The notes below the pieces were generated by a model. It ran no database searches. It was given only the letters and a program-made list of their open reading frames with translations, and was not told where the DNA came from. This document shows, in pieces, positions 15,961-24,741 of a stretch of 64,000 bases of DNA. Numbering within the stretch: position 1 is the stretch's first letter; every line of letters begins with the position of its first letter. Source of the stretch: Inquilinus sp. Marseille-Q2685 (GTDB lineage Bacteria; Pseudomonadota; Alphaproteobacteria; DSM-16000; Inquilinaceae); NCBI RefSeq assembly GCF_916619195.1, contig NZ_CAKAKL010000001.1, positions 1,550,001-1,614,000 of the forward strand, written 5' to 3'. A program made the translations under genes and the position numbers.

Positions 15961-16890
15961 ATGGACACACTGCTCTTCACCCATCCGGCCTGCATCGGCC
16001 ACGACACTGGCCCCGGCCATCCCGAGCGGCCGGACCGGCTGCGGGCGGTGCTGACGGCGCTGGAGGATGAAAGCTTCGCCCTGCTGCAGCGGCGCGAGGC
16101 GCCGGAGGCGACGATCGAGCAGATCGCCCGCGCCCATCCCGAGGGCTTCATCCGCCGCCTGCTGGCCGCGGTGCCGGAGAGCGGGCTGCAGCCGGTCGAC
16201 GCCGACACCGTGCTGTCGCCGGGGTCCGGCGCCGCCGCGCTGCGGGCGGCCGGGGCCGGCTGCGCCGCGGTCGACGCGGTTCTGGCGGGCGAGGCGCGCA
16301 ACGCCTTCTGCGCCGTGCGGCCGCCCGGCCACCATGCCGAGACGGCCCGGGCTATGGGCTTCTGCCTGTTCAACAGCGTCGCCATTGCCGCCATGCACGC
16401 CCGGCTGGCGCATGGGCTGGGGCGGATTGCGGTGGTCGATTTCGACGTCCATCACGGCAACGGCACGCAGGACATCTTCTGGTCCGAGCCCGACCTGCTC
16501 TACGCCTCGACCCACCAGTCGCCGCTGTATCCCGGCACCGGGTCGGAGGACGAGACCGGCGTCGCCGGCAACATCGTCAACGCGCCGCTGCCGCCGATGT
16601 CGGGCGGGGTCGAGTTCCGGCGGGCGATGGAGCGGATCGTGCTGCCGGCGGTCGACGGCTTCGCGCCGGAGCTGCTGCTGATCTCGGCCGGCTTCGACGC
16701 CCATGCCCGCGACCCCCTGGCCCATCTCGAGTTGCATGAAGGCGATTTCGCCTGGGCGACGCTGGAGCTGATGCGCCTGGCCGACCGGCATTGCGGCGGC
16801 CGCGTCGTCTCCACCCTCGAGGGCGGCTACGACCTGCGCGCGCTGGCCCTCTCCACCGCTGCCCATGTGCAGACGCTGATGACCGGCTGA
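15961..16890 (+). CDS. Histone deacetylase-family / acetylpolyamine amidohydrolase-like protein
   Basis: Arginase-deacetylase fold protein of 309 residues that hydrolyses acetylated amines or acyl-lysine using zinc. The charge-relay histidines are in PPGHHAE (H124/H125). The zinc ligands are D162 and H164 in DFDVHHGNG and D247 in SAGFDAH, and the transition-state tyrosine is Y290 in EGGYDL. All active-site residues are present, so it should be enzymatically active. Bacterial members act on acetylpolyamines or unknown acylated substrates. It sits directly behind the TusA-like gene. Confidence 0.9.
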   Translation: MDTLLFTHPACIGHDTGPGHPERPDRLRAVLTALEDESFALLQRREAPEATIEQIARAHPEGFIRRLLAAVPESGLQPVDADTVLSPGSGAAALRAAGAGCAAVDAVLAGEARNAFCAVRPPGHHAETARAMGFCLFNSVAIAAMHARLAHGLGRIAVVDFDVHHGNGTQDIFWSEPDLLYASTHQSPLYPGTGSEDETGVAGNIVNAPLPPMSGGVEFRRAMERIVLPAVDGFAPELLLISAGFDAHARDPLAHLELHEGDFAWATLELMRLADRHCGGRVVSTLEGGYDLRALALSTAAHVQTLMTG

Positions 16891-17005
16891 CATAGCCGTC
16901 TATTGCAATGCGACATTCACGCCCCATCTAACCGGACGCGTGTTATGCTGCACTGCAACATGACCTGAGCGACCGGAAGGAAACGCCGCATCAACCGCGA
17001 GGTCC

Positions 17006-17437
17006 ATGATGTGGCCCTACACCATGCCTGAAGCCGACTATCTGACCGTCCCCCCGGCGCCGGACGAGACCGGGCCGCGCGGGGAACTTGCCGCCCGTAC
17101 CCTGGCGATGCCGGCGCATGCCAACCCGTCCGGCGACATCTTCGGCGGCTGGATCATGTCGATGATGGACGAAGCCGGGGCGATGACGGCGATGAAGCAC
17201 GCCCGGTCCCGGGTGGTCACCGTCGCCGCTACCAACATGGCCTTCATCCATCCGGTCAAGGTCGGCGACGTCGTCTGCTGCTACACCGAGGTGGTGCGGA
17301 TCGGCCGCAGCTCGATCACCCTGAACATCGAGGTCTGGGTGCTGCGCTCCGGCCTGGGCGAGCGGATGAAGGTGACCTCCGCCGAATTCACCTTCGTCGC
17401 CCTCGACGAGGCCGGCAAGCCGCGCCCGATCCGCTGA
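17006..17437 (+). CDS. Acyl-CoA thioesterase, YciA-like hotdog protein
   Basis: A 143-residue single hotdog-domain thioesterase that hydrolyses short to medium acyl-CoAs. The YciA signature is clear: PAHANPSGDIFGGWIMSMMDEAG, then NMAFIHPVKVGDVVCCYTEV and SAEFTFVALD. The catalytic Asp is in NPSGDIFGGW. ATG 17006 or the adjacent ATG 17009 fits a GAGG site. It is followed by the convergent XRE-cupin gene, 3 bp away. The 115-bp upstream gap contains TTGCAA/TATGCT-like elements but no convincing spaced promoter. Confidence 0.9.
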   Translation: MMWPYTMPEADYLTVPPAPDETGPRGELAARTLAMPAHANPSGDIFGGWIMSMMDEAGAMTAMKHARSRVVTVAATNMAFIHPVKVGDVVCCYTEVVRIGRSSITLNIEVWVLRSGLGERMKVTSAEFTFVALDEAGKPRPIR

Positions 17438-17440
17438 TCC

Positions 17441-18052
17441 CTATCGCGCCGGCGCCGTGACCCATAGCGCCCGCGCCTCGCCCTCTCCCGTGGCGATCGC
17501 CGCATGGCCGATCCGGGCGTCGAAATACACCGCGTCGCCGGGGCCGAGCTCGACCGGGCCGTCGCGCTCGCTGAACAGCGTCACCTGGCCGGCCAGCACA
17601 TAGAGGAAATCGTCGCTGTCGTGCCGCTCCCAGTCCTCGAACGCATCCAGGGACCGGGCGCGGACGGTGACCTCGGAGGCCAGGAACGGCGCGTTGCTCA
17701 GTTCGCCGCCGAACGGGCGCAGGCGGTAGTTCGGCATCTCTGTGGCCGCGCCCTCCCCCGCCCGCACCACGATGCGGCGCCCCCGCAGGGGCGAATCGGC
17801 CGGGCCGAACAGCGCCGCCAGCTCGATCCCGAAACCCCGCGCCAGCTTCTGCATCGCCTGGAAGGTCGGGGACATCTCGCCGCGCTCGAGCTTCGACAGC
17901 GCCGAGCGCGACAGGCCGGTGCGGCCGGCCGCCTCCTCCAGCGTCCAGCCCCTCGCAGCCCGCAGCCGGCGGACGGTTTCCGCCAGGTCGATCTCCGGCG
18001 CCTGGTCCACATCCTCCGGCGGCATGGGATTCGGTCCCGTTGTTGCAGCCAT
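17441..18052 (-). CDS. XRE-family regulator with C-terminal cupin domain
   Basis: A 203-residue regulator. The helix-turn-helix spans about residues 25-80 (VRRLRAARGWTLEEAAGRTGLSRSALSKLERGEMSPT), and a cupin-2 sensor barrel occupies 100-200 (DSDDFLYVLAGQVTLF, ELGPGDAVYFDARIGHAA). Members of this PuuR-like group bind small metabolites through the cupin. It is divergent from the quinone oxidoreductase gene. Two repeats of TTTCCACTAT in the shared promoter region are likely operators for it, implying autoregulation and control of the oxidoreductase. Confidence 0.88.
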   Translation of the reverse strand: MAATTGPNPMPPEDVDQAPEIDLAETVRRLRAARGWTLEEAAGRTGLSRSALSKLERGEMSPTFQAMQKLARGFGIELAALFGPADSPLRGRRIVVRAGEGAATEMPNYRLRPFGGELSNAPFLASEVTVRARSLDAFEDWERHDSDDFLYVLAGQVTLFSERDGPVELGPGDAVYFDARIGHAAIATGEGEARALWVTAPAR

Positions 18053-18089
18053 CCGCTTGTCCAGCGGCGGGTATCGGCCGTCAAGCCGA

Positions 18090-18122
18090 TTTCCACTATG
18101 ATGGAATTTCCACTATAGTGGA
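18090..18122 (+). promoter_or_regulatory. Tandem operator for the XRE-cupin regulator
   Basis: TTTCCACTAT occurs twice, at 18090-18099 and 18107-18116, 17 bp apart. The second copy is part of a perfect 14-bp palindrome TCCACTATAGTGGA (18109-18122). The first is an imperfect version with arms TTCCA (18091-18095)/TGGAA (18102-18106). They lie between the divergent XRE-cupin and oxidoreductase genes, where a shared repressor site is expected. Confidence 0.65.
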
Positions 18123-18164
18123 CAACGATGAGGCCGGCGTGACCGGTGGCTGTGGAGAGAGATC

Positions 18165-19138
18165 ATGGAAGCGCTCGTGTTCGACCGGTTCGGCGGCCCC
18201 GAGGTGCTGGACTACCGGAGCCTGCCCGACCCGCCGGTGCCGCCGGGCCATGTCCAGCTGGCGCTGCGGGCGGCGGGGCTGAACTTCGCCGACCTGCACC
18301 GCCGCCGCGGAGCTTACCGCCTGGCCGGCAGCGCGCCGCACATCGCCGGCTACGAGGGCGCGGGCGAGGTGGTGGCGCTGGGCGACGGGGTCGAGGGCAT
18401 CCGCCTCGGCGACCGCATCGGCTTCGCCGACGTGCCCTTCGCCAACGCCACCCGCGTGACCGTGCCGGTGGACCGCGCGATCCCGCTGCCGGACGACGTC
18501 GGCTTCCGCGAGGCCGCGGCGATCCTGCTGCAGGGGCTGACAGCGCAGTACCTGGTGGCGGACAGCGCCCCGGTCCGCGCCGGCGCCAGGGTGCTGGTCC
18601 ATGCCGCCGCGGGCGGGTCGGGCAGTTGCTGGTGCAGATGGCCAGGCGGCGCGGCGCCACCGTCATCGCCCTCGCCTCGACGCCGCAGAAGGCGGCGTTC
18701 GCCGTGGCGCGGGGCGCGGATCACGGCCTGACCTATGAGGGGGATTGGGTTTCGGCGGTGCGGCAGCTCAGCGGCGGCGGGGTCGACATCGCCTATGATT
18801 CCGTCGGCACGACGCTGGCGGACAGCCTGGCCGCCCTTCGGCCGCGCGGCACGGTGGTCGCCTACGGCACTGCGGGCGGCGACCCGCCGGCGATCGATCC
18901 GCGGCCGCTGATGGAGCAGTCGAAGGCGGTGGTCGGCGGCGACCTGTGGGACCATCTCGACAGCCGCGACGGCCGGCTGGCCCGCGCCGGGGCGCTGTTC
19001 GCCGCGCTGCGGGCGGGCGAGATCGCCCTGCCGGAGATCGAGCTGTTCCCGCTGTCGCGCGGCGCCGACGCGCATCGCCGGCTGGAAAGCCGCGGCGTCA
19101 CCGGCAAGATCGTGCTGGTCCCGGACGGGGCGGGCTGA
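18165..19138 (+). pseudogene. Quinone oxidoreductase (zinc-binding dehydrogenase family), frameshifted
   Basis: Medium-chain dehydrogenase of the NADPH:quinone oxidoreductase (QOR) type. The first frame (from ATG 18165) reads MEALVFDRFGGPEVLDYRSL through VLVHAAAGG. The second frame continues GQLLVQMARRRGATVIALAS to the C terminus VTGKIVLVPDG at 19138. The expected NADPH loop AAAGGVGQLLVQ is broken because the G run at 18615-18617 is one base short. Everything else is intact on both sides, about 324 residues in total. Either this is a recent null mutation or a sequencing error in a G homopolymer. Divergent from its probable XRE-cupin regulator. Confidence 0.85.
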
Positions 19139-19141
19139 GCC

Positions 19142-19426
19142 TCAATCCAGCGCCGCCGCGATCTCGGCCCATTCCTGCTCGAGGCTGGCCTCGGACATCG
19201 GCTTGCCGGCGCGGCGATACCAATAGCCGGCATTGCCGAGATCGCCTTCCTTGCGGTGCAGATAGGCATGGGCCCAGGCCGCGTCGGCGCCGTCCTCGGA
19301 ATCGACGCAGCCATGCGCCCGGTCCCAGTCGCCCTTGGCGTCCCACCAGAGGGCGGCGAGCGGCGGCGACAGGGTCGCCGGCGGCCGGTCCTGGTCCAGG
19401 GTGCGTCTGAGGGCGGAGACATCCAT
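19142..19426 (-). CDS. Conserved small hypothetical protein
   Basis: A 94-residue acidic, tryptophan-rich cytoplasmic protein with LAALWWDAKGDWDRAHGCVD in the middle and AYLHRKEGDLGNAGYWYRRAGKP towards the end. The helical pattern resembles a short SEL1/TPR-like unit, but I do not recognise a named family or function. ATG 19426 is preceded by a good GGGAGGA site. It is convergent with the oxidoreductase (3-bp gap) and downstream of rpsU beyond that gene's terminator, so it is probably transcribed separately. Confidence 0.7.
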   Translation of the reverse strand: MDVSALRRTLDQDRPPATLSPPLAALWWDAKGDWDRAHGCVDSEDGADAAWAHAYLHRKEGDLGNAGYWYRRAGKPMSEASLEQEWAEIAAALD

Positions 19427-19523
19427 CGGTCGTCCTCCCGGATGGCAAGAGGGGCACGGCGCCCCGGTGGCGCGATCTCCGCACAGTCCGCCCTGCAACA
19501 CAAGCCGGCCGGCAGCCGGAATC

Positions 19524-19549
19524 AAAAACGAGGGGCGAAGGCCCCTCGT
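19524..19549 (-). terminator. rpsU: Intrinsic terminator of rpsU
   Basis: Read on the minus strand, the stem ACGAGGGGC/GCCCCTCGT (19549-19541 and 19536-19528) with a 4-base loop is followed by TTTTT. It lies 53 bp after the rpsU stop. A second G+C-rich hairpin without a T tract, CCGGGGCT/AGCCCCGG (19576-19593), sits immediately after the rpsU stop codon and may protect the mRNA 3' end. Confidence 0.8.
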
Positions 19550-19602
19550 CTCGTCATCCATCGGACCGATCGGATCCGGGGCTGAAGCCCCGGCGTGCCG
19601 GA

Positions 19603-19806
19603 TCAGTAGCCCTGGATCTGCATCCGCTTGCGCAGCGCCTTGCGCTGGCGGCGGACGGCTTCGGCTTCCTCGCGGATGCGGCGCTCGGACGGCTTTTCGT
19701 AGTTCCGACGCTGCTTCATCTCGCGAAAGATGCCTTCGCGCTGCATACGCTTCTTGAGGACGCGCAGCGCCTGGTCGATGTTGTTGTCGCGGACGAGCAC
19801 CTGCAT
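19603..19806 (-). CDS. rpsU: 30S ribosomal protein S21
   Basis: A 67-residue basic protein of the small ribosomal subunit, near the Shine-Dalgarno binding region of 16S rRNA. The start [20 protein letters not shown] and the middle [19 protein letters not shown] are diagnostic. The C terminus is Arg/Lys-rich. The ATG at 19806 is clear; the longer open frame upstream is not conserved. It is a monocistronic gene with its own terminator. Confidence 0.97.
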   Translation of the reverse strand: MQVLVRDNNIDQALRVLKKRMQREGIFREMKQRRNYEKPSERRIREEAEAVRRQRKALRKRMQIQGY

Positions 19807-20332
19807 CGGGCAAAGGCCTTTCACTGAAAGATCGGGCGGGGTTACGCCTTTCAACCGAGAATGTCGAGTACGATTCGACGAATCTCGGCGCGGGACAGCT
19901 CTGCCTTGTGCGCCGGCTGCCTCAGCGGGGTGGTTGCCAGCCGCGGCGTCGGGCGACGCGGGCGGCGGGGCATGGTCTTGATCTGTACGCTTTTCATGTC
20001 TGTTCTTTACGGTTCGGGCCCTTGGGGCCTCGTTGCACTCAATATCGCTCAAGCCGCGAGGCCCGGGCCATCGGCCCGCCTGTCTCGGCGCAAAGCACGA
20101 TCGACAGGCGGAATGCCTGCCTTATCGTTCGGATCATGGTTGGGAGAGGGATCCGGGGCCGTTCCTCGGAACGGCGGCGCGGATCGTGTCGAAACCGATC
20201 TCGGACCTCCATATGGGGCAATCGCGCCCGGTTTGCAAGCCACCGATGAAAAACAGCCGACCGGCGGAGGTGACAGCGGCCCGTTTCGTTCCCACATCGA
20301 AATCATCTCGGCGGCTGACACTGGGGGGCGAA
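19807..20332 (-). other. Intergenic region upstream of rpsU and the DUF1194 gene
   Basis: About 525 bp with no credible coding frame. It should hold the rpsU promoter (minus strand) and the promoter of the plus-strand DUF1194 gene. An 8-bp inverted repeat GGGCCTCG (20025-20032)/CGAGGCCC (20057-20064) with a 24-base loop is the only structure noted. I see no tRNA or known RNA gene. Confidence 0.45.
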
Positions 20333-21148
20333 ATGCGCTTCGGCATCGTCGGATTCGGCCTGGTCTTCACCCTGCTCCTGCCGACGGCGCCCGCCGCGGC
20401 CCAGGACCAGCCGGTCGACCTCGAGCTGGTGCTCGCGGTCGATGTCTCGCGCTCGATGGACGACGACGAGCAGGCGCTGCAGCGCGACGGCTATGTCAGC
20501 GCCCTCACCCATCCCGAGGTGATCGACGCCATCACCTCCGGCGTCCACGGCCGCATCGCCATCACCTATGTCGAATGGGCCGGCGCCGGTTCCCAGGCCG
20601 TGATCCTGCCCTGGCGGCTGATCGACGGCGCCGCGGCGGCCCGCACGGCGGCGGCCGACCTGTCCGAGAGCTTCGGCACGGTGATGCGGCGCGGCACCTC
20701 GATCTCCGGCGCGCTCTTGTTCACCGTCGGGCTGTTCGACAACAATGGCTTCGAGGGCCTCCGCCGCACCATCGACATCTCCGGCGACGGGCCGAACAAC
20801 GCCGGGTGGCCGGTGGCCGGCCCGCGCGAGATGGCGCTGGCGAAGGGCATCACCATCAACGGCCTGCCGATCATCCTGAAGCGCGGCGGCTTCGGCGGCC
20901 TGCCGGAGCCCGAGATGCTCGACGCCTATTACCGCGACTGCGTGATCGGCGGCCCCGGCGCCTTCACCGTGCCGGTGCGCAGCACGGCCCAGTTCGCCGA
21001 GGCGATCCGGCGCAAGCTGGTGCTGGAGATCGCCGGCAACGCTCCGGGGGCGATCCCCGTCGCCTTCGTCCCGGCCCAGTCCGGCGACACCGACTGCATG
21101 ATCGGCGAGAAGACCCGGCCGCGCTGGCTAGACCAGGACCAGCGGTAG
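20333..21148 (+). CDS. DUF1194 secreted von Willebrand factor A-like protein
   Basis: A 271-residue exported protein with a signal peptide (hydrophobic run then APAAAQDQ near residue 24). The mature start VDLELVLAVDVSRSMDDDEQALQRDGYV contains the metal-ion-dependent adhesion site DxSxS of a vWA domain. RRTIDISGDGPNNAG and the C-terminal paired cysteines (DCVIGG..., DTDCMIGEKTR) fit the DUF1194 family of alphaproteobacteria. The function is unknown; it is probably periplasmic. ATG 20333 follows a GGGGGG-rich ribosome site. Confidence 0.85.
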   Translation: MRFGIVGFGLVFTLLLPTAPAAAQDQPVDLELVLAVDVSRSMDDDEQALQRDGYVSALTHPEVIDAITSGVHGRIAITYVEWAGAGSQAVILPWRLIDGAAAARTAAADLSESFGTVMRRGTSISGALLFTVGLFDNNGFEGLRRTIDISGDGPNNAGWPVAGPREMALAKGITINGLPIILKRGGFGGLPEPEMLDAYYRDCVIGGPGAFTVPVRSTAQFAEAIRRKLVLEIAGNAPGAIPVAFVPAQSGDTDCMIGEKTRPRWLDQDQR

Positions 21149-21154
21149 ACGGAC

Positions 21155-21865
21155 CTATCCCTCCACCACCAGCCGGTAGCCGACCCCGGCCTCGGTCGCG
21201 ATCAGCCGCGGCCGGGCCGGGTCGTCGCCCAGCTTCTGGCGCAGCTGGCCGACATAGACGCGCAGATACTGCATCGCGTCGATATGGGCCGGGCCCCAGA
21301 CCTCGCGCAGGATCTTCTGGTGCGTCACCACCCGGCCGTGATGGGCGGCCAAGAGGCGCAGGATCTCGAACTCCTTCTTCGACAGGCGGATCTCCCGCCC
21401 CTCGAAGCGCACCCGGCGGTGCGGCACGTCGACGGTCAGCGGCCCGGCCTCGATCACCGCCTCCGCCGCCGCGTCCTCCTGGCCGCCGCGGCGCAGGGCG
21501 GCGCGCAGCCGGGCGGTCAGCTCGGCGATGCCGAAGGGCTTGGTGACGTAGTCGTTGGCGCCGCGGTCCAGCGCCTCCACCTTCTCCGCCTCGCCGGCGC
21601 GGACCGACAGCACGATCACCGGCACCGCCGACAGCTCGCGGATCCGGCTCAGCACCTGCTGGCCGTCGATGTCGGGCAGCCCGAGGTCGAGGATCACCAG
21701 GTCGGGCCGGTCCTGCACCACCCGCTCCAGCCCCTCGGCACCGTTCGCCGCCTCGATCGGGGCGTAGCCGTCGGCAGCCAGGCTGATCTTGAGGAAGCGG
21801 CGGATCTGCGGCTCGTCGTCGATGATCAGGATGCGCGGTGCGGGACGGGTGTCGGGCGTCGTCAT
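21155..21865 (-). CDS. kdpE: Response regulator KdpE
   Basis: OmpR/PhoB-type regulator of 236 residues that activates the kdp operon under potassium limitation or turgor stress. The receiver domain has the acidic pair D16/D17, phosphoacceptor D60 (LVILDLGLPD) and K109 (VTKPF). The winged-helix output domain contains LSKKEFEILRLLAAHHGRVVTHQKILREVWG and ends with GVGYRLV. ATG 21865 is chosen; the frame continues upstream into a REP-like repeat and is not real there. It is last in the kdp operon, 154 bp after kdpD, with the repeat in between. Confidence 0.95.
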   Translation of the reverse strand: MTTPDTRPAPRILIIDDEPQIRRFLKISLAADGYAPIEAANGAEGLERVVQDRPDLVILDLGLPDIDGQQVLSRIRELSAVPVIVLSVRAGEAEKVEALDRGANDYVTKPFGIAELTARLRAALRRGGQEDAAAEAVIEAGPLTVDVPHRRVRFEGREIRLSKKEFEILRLLAAHHGRVVTHQKILREVWGPAHIDAMQYLRVYVGQLRQKLGDDPARPRLIATEAGVGYRLVVEG

Positions 21866-21887
21866 GCTGGCGGTCCGAGATTTAAAG

Positions 21888-21980
21888 CCGTCATGGCGAG
21901 CCCCGCAGGGGCGTGGCCATCCCAGGGGCCGGTGCGAGCCGCCCTGGATGGCCACGTCGCTTCGCTCCTCGCCATGACGG
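21888..21980 (+). repeat. REP-like palindromic element, copy 1
   Basis: Perfect 13-bp terminal inverted repeats CCGTCATGGCGAG (21888-21900) and CTCGCCATGACGG (21968-21980) enclose a second inverted repeat (GTGGCCATCC.../...GGATGGCCAC) and the core CAGGGGCCGGTGCGAGC. The same terminal design and core recur at 29460-29548. It lies in the kdpD-kdpE gap. Such elements are dispersed intergenic palindromes; mobilisation by a REP-associated transposase elsewhere in the genome is an inference. Confidence 0.85.
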
Positions 21981-22019
21981 AGAAGAAGGGATGGAGGGGG
22001 ACAATCCCGAGCGGTCGCA

Positions 22020-24728
22020 TCACACCCCCATCGAGGTGCCGGGCAGGGCCGGCGCCGCCAGGTCCGGCGGGAAGGTGACGGTGAAGACGGCGCCACGCCG
22101 GTCGCCGCGGTTGCCGGCCGTGATCCGCCCGCCCATGGTCTCGACGAAGCCGCGGCAGATGGCCAGGCCCAACCCGGTCCCCGCCTGGGCGCTGTCGCCC
22201 TGCTGGATGCGGTGGAACTTGTCGAAGATCGCCTCCAGCTTGTCCTCCGGGATGCCGTCGCCCTCGTCCAGCACCCGGATCGCCAGCCCCTTCTCGTCCC
22301 GCGCCGAGACGGTGACGGTGGTGCCGGCGGGGGCGTATTTGGCGGCGTTGTCGATCAGGTTGACCAGCACCTGCTCCAGGAGGATCGGGTCCAGCAGGTA
22401 CAGCGGCAGGCCGGGCGCGACGTCGAGCACCAGCCGGTGCCGGGCGACCAGGGCGCGGCTGCGCTCCGCCGCCGCGCCGACCACGTCGGCCACCTCGGTC
22501 GCCTCCAGCTTCGGCTGCAGCACGCCGGATTCGAGCCGGGTCATGTCCAAGAGGTTGCCGACGAAGCGGTTCAGCCGCTCGGCCTCGTCCTCCACCGTCT
22601 CCATCAGCTCGGTCCGGGCCGCCGGATCCAGCGTCGCGTCGTAGCGGCGCAGGCTGGAGATGCCGCCGATAATCGAGGCCAGCGGCGTGCGCAGGTCGTG
22701 GCTGATCGAGGTCAGGAGGGCGGCGCGCAGCCGCTCCGTCTCCGCCACCACCCGGACCTCGTCGACATCCTTGGCCAGGCGCACCCGCTCGATCGCCACC
22801 GCCGCCTGGTCCATCAGCGAATCCAGGAGGCGCTGGTCGTCGGGGCTGAGCAGCGGCCCCGGCTGGTCGCGGTCGATGCCGATCACGCCGATCTGGGCCG
22901 AGGCGGTGCGCCAGGGCAGGAACAGCCATTTGCCGCCGGGCAGCGTGTCCGCCCCTCGCCCCGCCGGCCGGTCGTTGGCCCAGCTCCACTGCGCCGCCGC
23001 CCGCTCGGGCTCGTCGATCCGGTCCTCCGGCGGATAGCCCGCCACCACCTGCAGCGAGCCGTCCTGCGGCATCAGGATCACCACGCGCAGCTTCAGCATC
23101 GCCGCGATCTGGTAGGCGGCGGCCCAGAGCAGGTCGTCGGCCGAGGCGATCGCCGCCAGCTTGCGGCTGAACCCGTAGAGCTCCGCCGTCGCCCGGGCCC
23201 GCGCGGCGGCCGCCCGGGCCTGCAGCCGCGCCCGGCTCTGCAGGTTCGAGGTGACGACCGCGACGACCAGGAAGAACACCAGCGTGGTGACGTTCGACGG
23301 ATCGGCGATGACCAGGCTGTACAGCGGCGCCAGGAAGAAGAAGTTGACCGCCAGCACGCTCAGCAGCGAGGCGAAGATCGACGGCCCCAGCCCGTAGCGC
23401 GCGGCGCAGAACAGCACCGGGATCAGGAACACCAGCGCGATGCTGTTGGTGGTGGCGACGAAGGCGACCAGATGGGCGGCCGCGGTGGTGGCCGCGACGC
23501 CGACCGCGGCGACCAGATAGGGCCGCAGGTCCAGGCCGGCATCGGCCGGGCGGGTCTGGATCCGCTCCTCGCCGGGCTGGACCTCCTCCCCCGCCATGAC
23601 ATGGACCGAGATCGATCCCGCCTTGCGCACCAGCTCGTGCACCACCGAGCCGTGCAGCATCTCGAACCAGCGCGGCCGGTCGGACTTGCCGATGACGATC
23701 TGGGTGATGTTGTTGCGCCGCGCATAGGTCAGGAGCTCGGCGACGATGTCGTTGGCCGGGATCGTCACGGTCTCGCCGCCCAGCTTCTCCGCCAGCAGCA
23801 GGGCGCGGGCGATCCGGTCGCGCTCGGCCTCGCCGAGACGATGGTGGCGCGATCCTTCGATGTAGACGGCGACCCACCGCGCCCCCAGCCGGTCGGCCAC
23901 GCGCCGGGCGTAGCGCACCAGCGCCTCGCTGTTCGGCGCCTCGCTGACGCAGACCATGATGCGGTCGCCGGCGGCCCAGGGGCCGGTGATGGCATGGGCC
24001 CGCATATAGCCCAGCATCTGGTCGTCGACCCGCTGGGCGGTGCGGCGCAGCGCCAGCTCGCGCAGCGCCGTCAGGTTGCCGGGCTTGAAGAAATGGTCCA
24101 CCGCCCGCCGGGCCTGGTCTCGGATATAGACCTTGCCCTCGGCCAGCCGCTTCTGCAGGTCCTCCGGCGTCAGGTCGATCAGCTCGATCTCGTCGGCGCC
24201 GTCAATCCAGGAATCGGGCACCGTCTCGCGCACCCGGATGCGGGTGATCTGGGCGACGACGTCGTTCAGGCTCTCGACATGCTGGATGTTCAGCGTGGTC
24301 CAGACGTCGATGCCGGCGGCCAGGATCTCCTCGACATCCTGGTAGCGCTTGTCGTGCCGGCTGCCGGGGGCGTTGGTGTGCGCCAGCTCGTCCACCAGCA
24401 CCAGGGCCGGCTTGCGCGCCAGGATGGCGTCGAGGTCCATCTCCTCCAGCATCCGGCCGCGATGCTCGGCCCGGCGGCGGGGGATGATCTCGAAGCCGGC
24501 GACGAGTGCCTGGGTCTCGGCCCTGCCATGGGTCTCGACCACGCCGATGACGACGTCCAGCCCGTCGCGCCGCCGCGCGGCGCCCTGGGACAGCATCTCG
24601 TAGGTCTTGCCGACGCCGGGCGCCGCCCCGAGGAAGATCTTGAGGCGGCCGCGGGTCTTCGCGACCGCCTCGAGCAGAGCTTCCGGCGAGGGACGATGAT
24701 CGTCGTCGGACCGATCGGTCAGTGACAT
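22020..24728 (-). CDS. kdpD: Sensor histidine kinase KdpD
   Basis: A 902-residue membrane sensor for K+ limitation that phosphorylates KdpE. Order of domains: KdpD N-terminal ATP-binding domain with Walker A GAAPGVGKT (near residue 36) and DELAHTNAPGSRHDKRYQDVEE; a UspA-like domain (about 250-380) with IVIGKSDRPRWFE; four membrane helices (about 400-500); a GAF-like region; HisKA with the phosphorylated His in TSISHDLRTPLASI; and a HATPase domain with NLIDNAAKYAP and GTGLGLAICRGFVE. Full length compared with E. coli (894 residues). It follows kdpC by 13 bp. Confidence 0.97.
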   Translation of the reverse strand: MSLTDRSDDDHRPSPEALLEAVAKTRGRLKIFLGAAPGVGKTYEMLSQGAARRRDGLDVVIGVVETHGRAETQALVAGFEIIPRRRAEHRGRMLEEMDLDAILARKPALVLVDELAHTNAPGSRHDKRYQDVEEILAAGIDVWTTLNIQHVESLNDVVAQITRIRVRETVPDSWIDGADEIELIDLTPEDLQKRLAEGKVYIRDQARRAVDHFFKPGNLTALRELALRRTAQRVDDQMLGYMRAHAITGPWAAGDRIMVCVSEAPNSEALVRYARRVADRLGARWVAVYIEGSRHHRLGEAERDRIARALLLAEKLGGETVTIPANDIVAELLTYARRNNITQIVIGKSDRPRWFEMLHGSVVHELVRKAGSISVHVMAGEEVQPGEERIQTRPADAGLDLRPYLVAAVGVAATTAAAHLVAFVATTNSIALVFLIPVLFCAARYGLGPSIFASLLSVLAVNFFFLAPLYSLVIADPSNVTTLVFFLVVAVVTSNLQSRARLQARAAAARARATAELYGFSRKLAAIASADDLLWAAAYQIAAMLKLRVVILMPQDGSLQVVAGYPPEDRIDEPERAAAQWSWANDRPAGRGADTLPGGKWLFLPWRTASAQIGVIGIDRDQPGPLLSPDDQRLLDSLMDQAAVAIERVRLAKDVDEVRVVAETERLRAALLTSISHDLRTPLASIIGGISSLRRYDATLDPAARTELMETVEDEAERLNRFVGNLLDMTRLESGVLQPKLEATEVADVVGAAAERSRALVARHRLVLDVAPGLPLYLLDPILLEQVLVNLIDNAAKYAPAGTTVTVSARDEKGLAIRVLDEGDGIPEDKLEAIFDKFHRIQQGDSAQAGTGLGLAICRGFVETMGGRITAGNRGDRRGAVFTVTFPPDLAAPALPGTSMGV

Positions 24729-24741
24729 CGGGCCAGAATGA

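Noticed and set aside
20025-20064. GGGCCTCG/CGAGGCCC stem as a possible tRNA or RNA gene
   Set aside because: The loop is 24 bases without T-arm or anticodon-arm features, and no RNA family motif is present.
21866-22096. N-terminal extension of KdpE into the upstream frame
   Set aside because: The extension is translated REP-like repeat sequence. The receiver domain begins normally after ATG 21865.
22212-24725. 837-residue plus-strand open frame
   Set aside because: Antisense to kdpD, which is complete and unambiguous.
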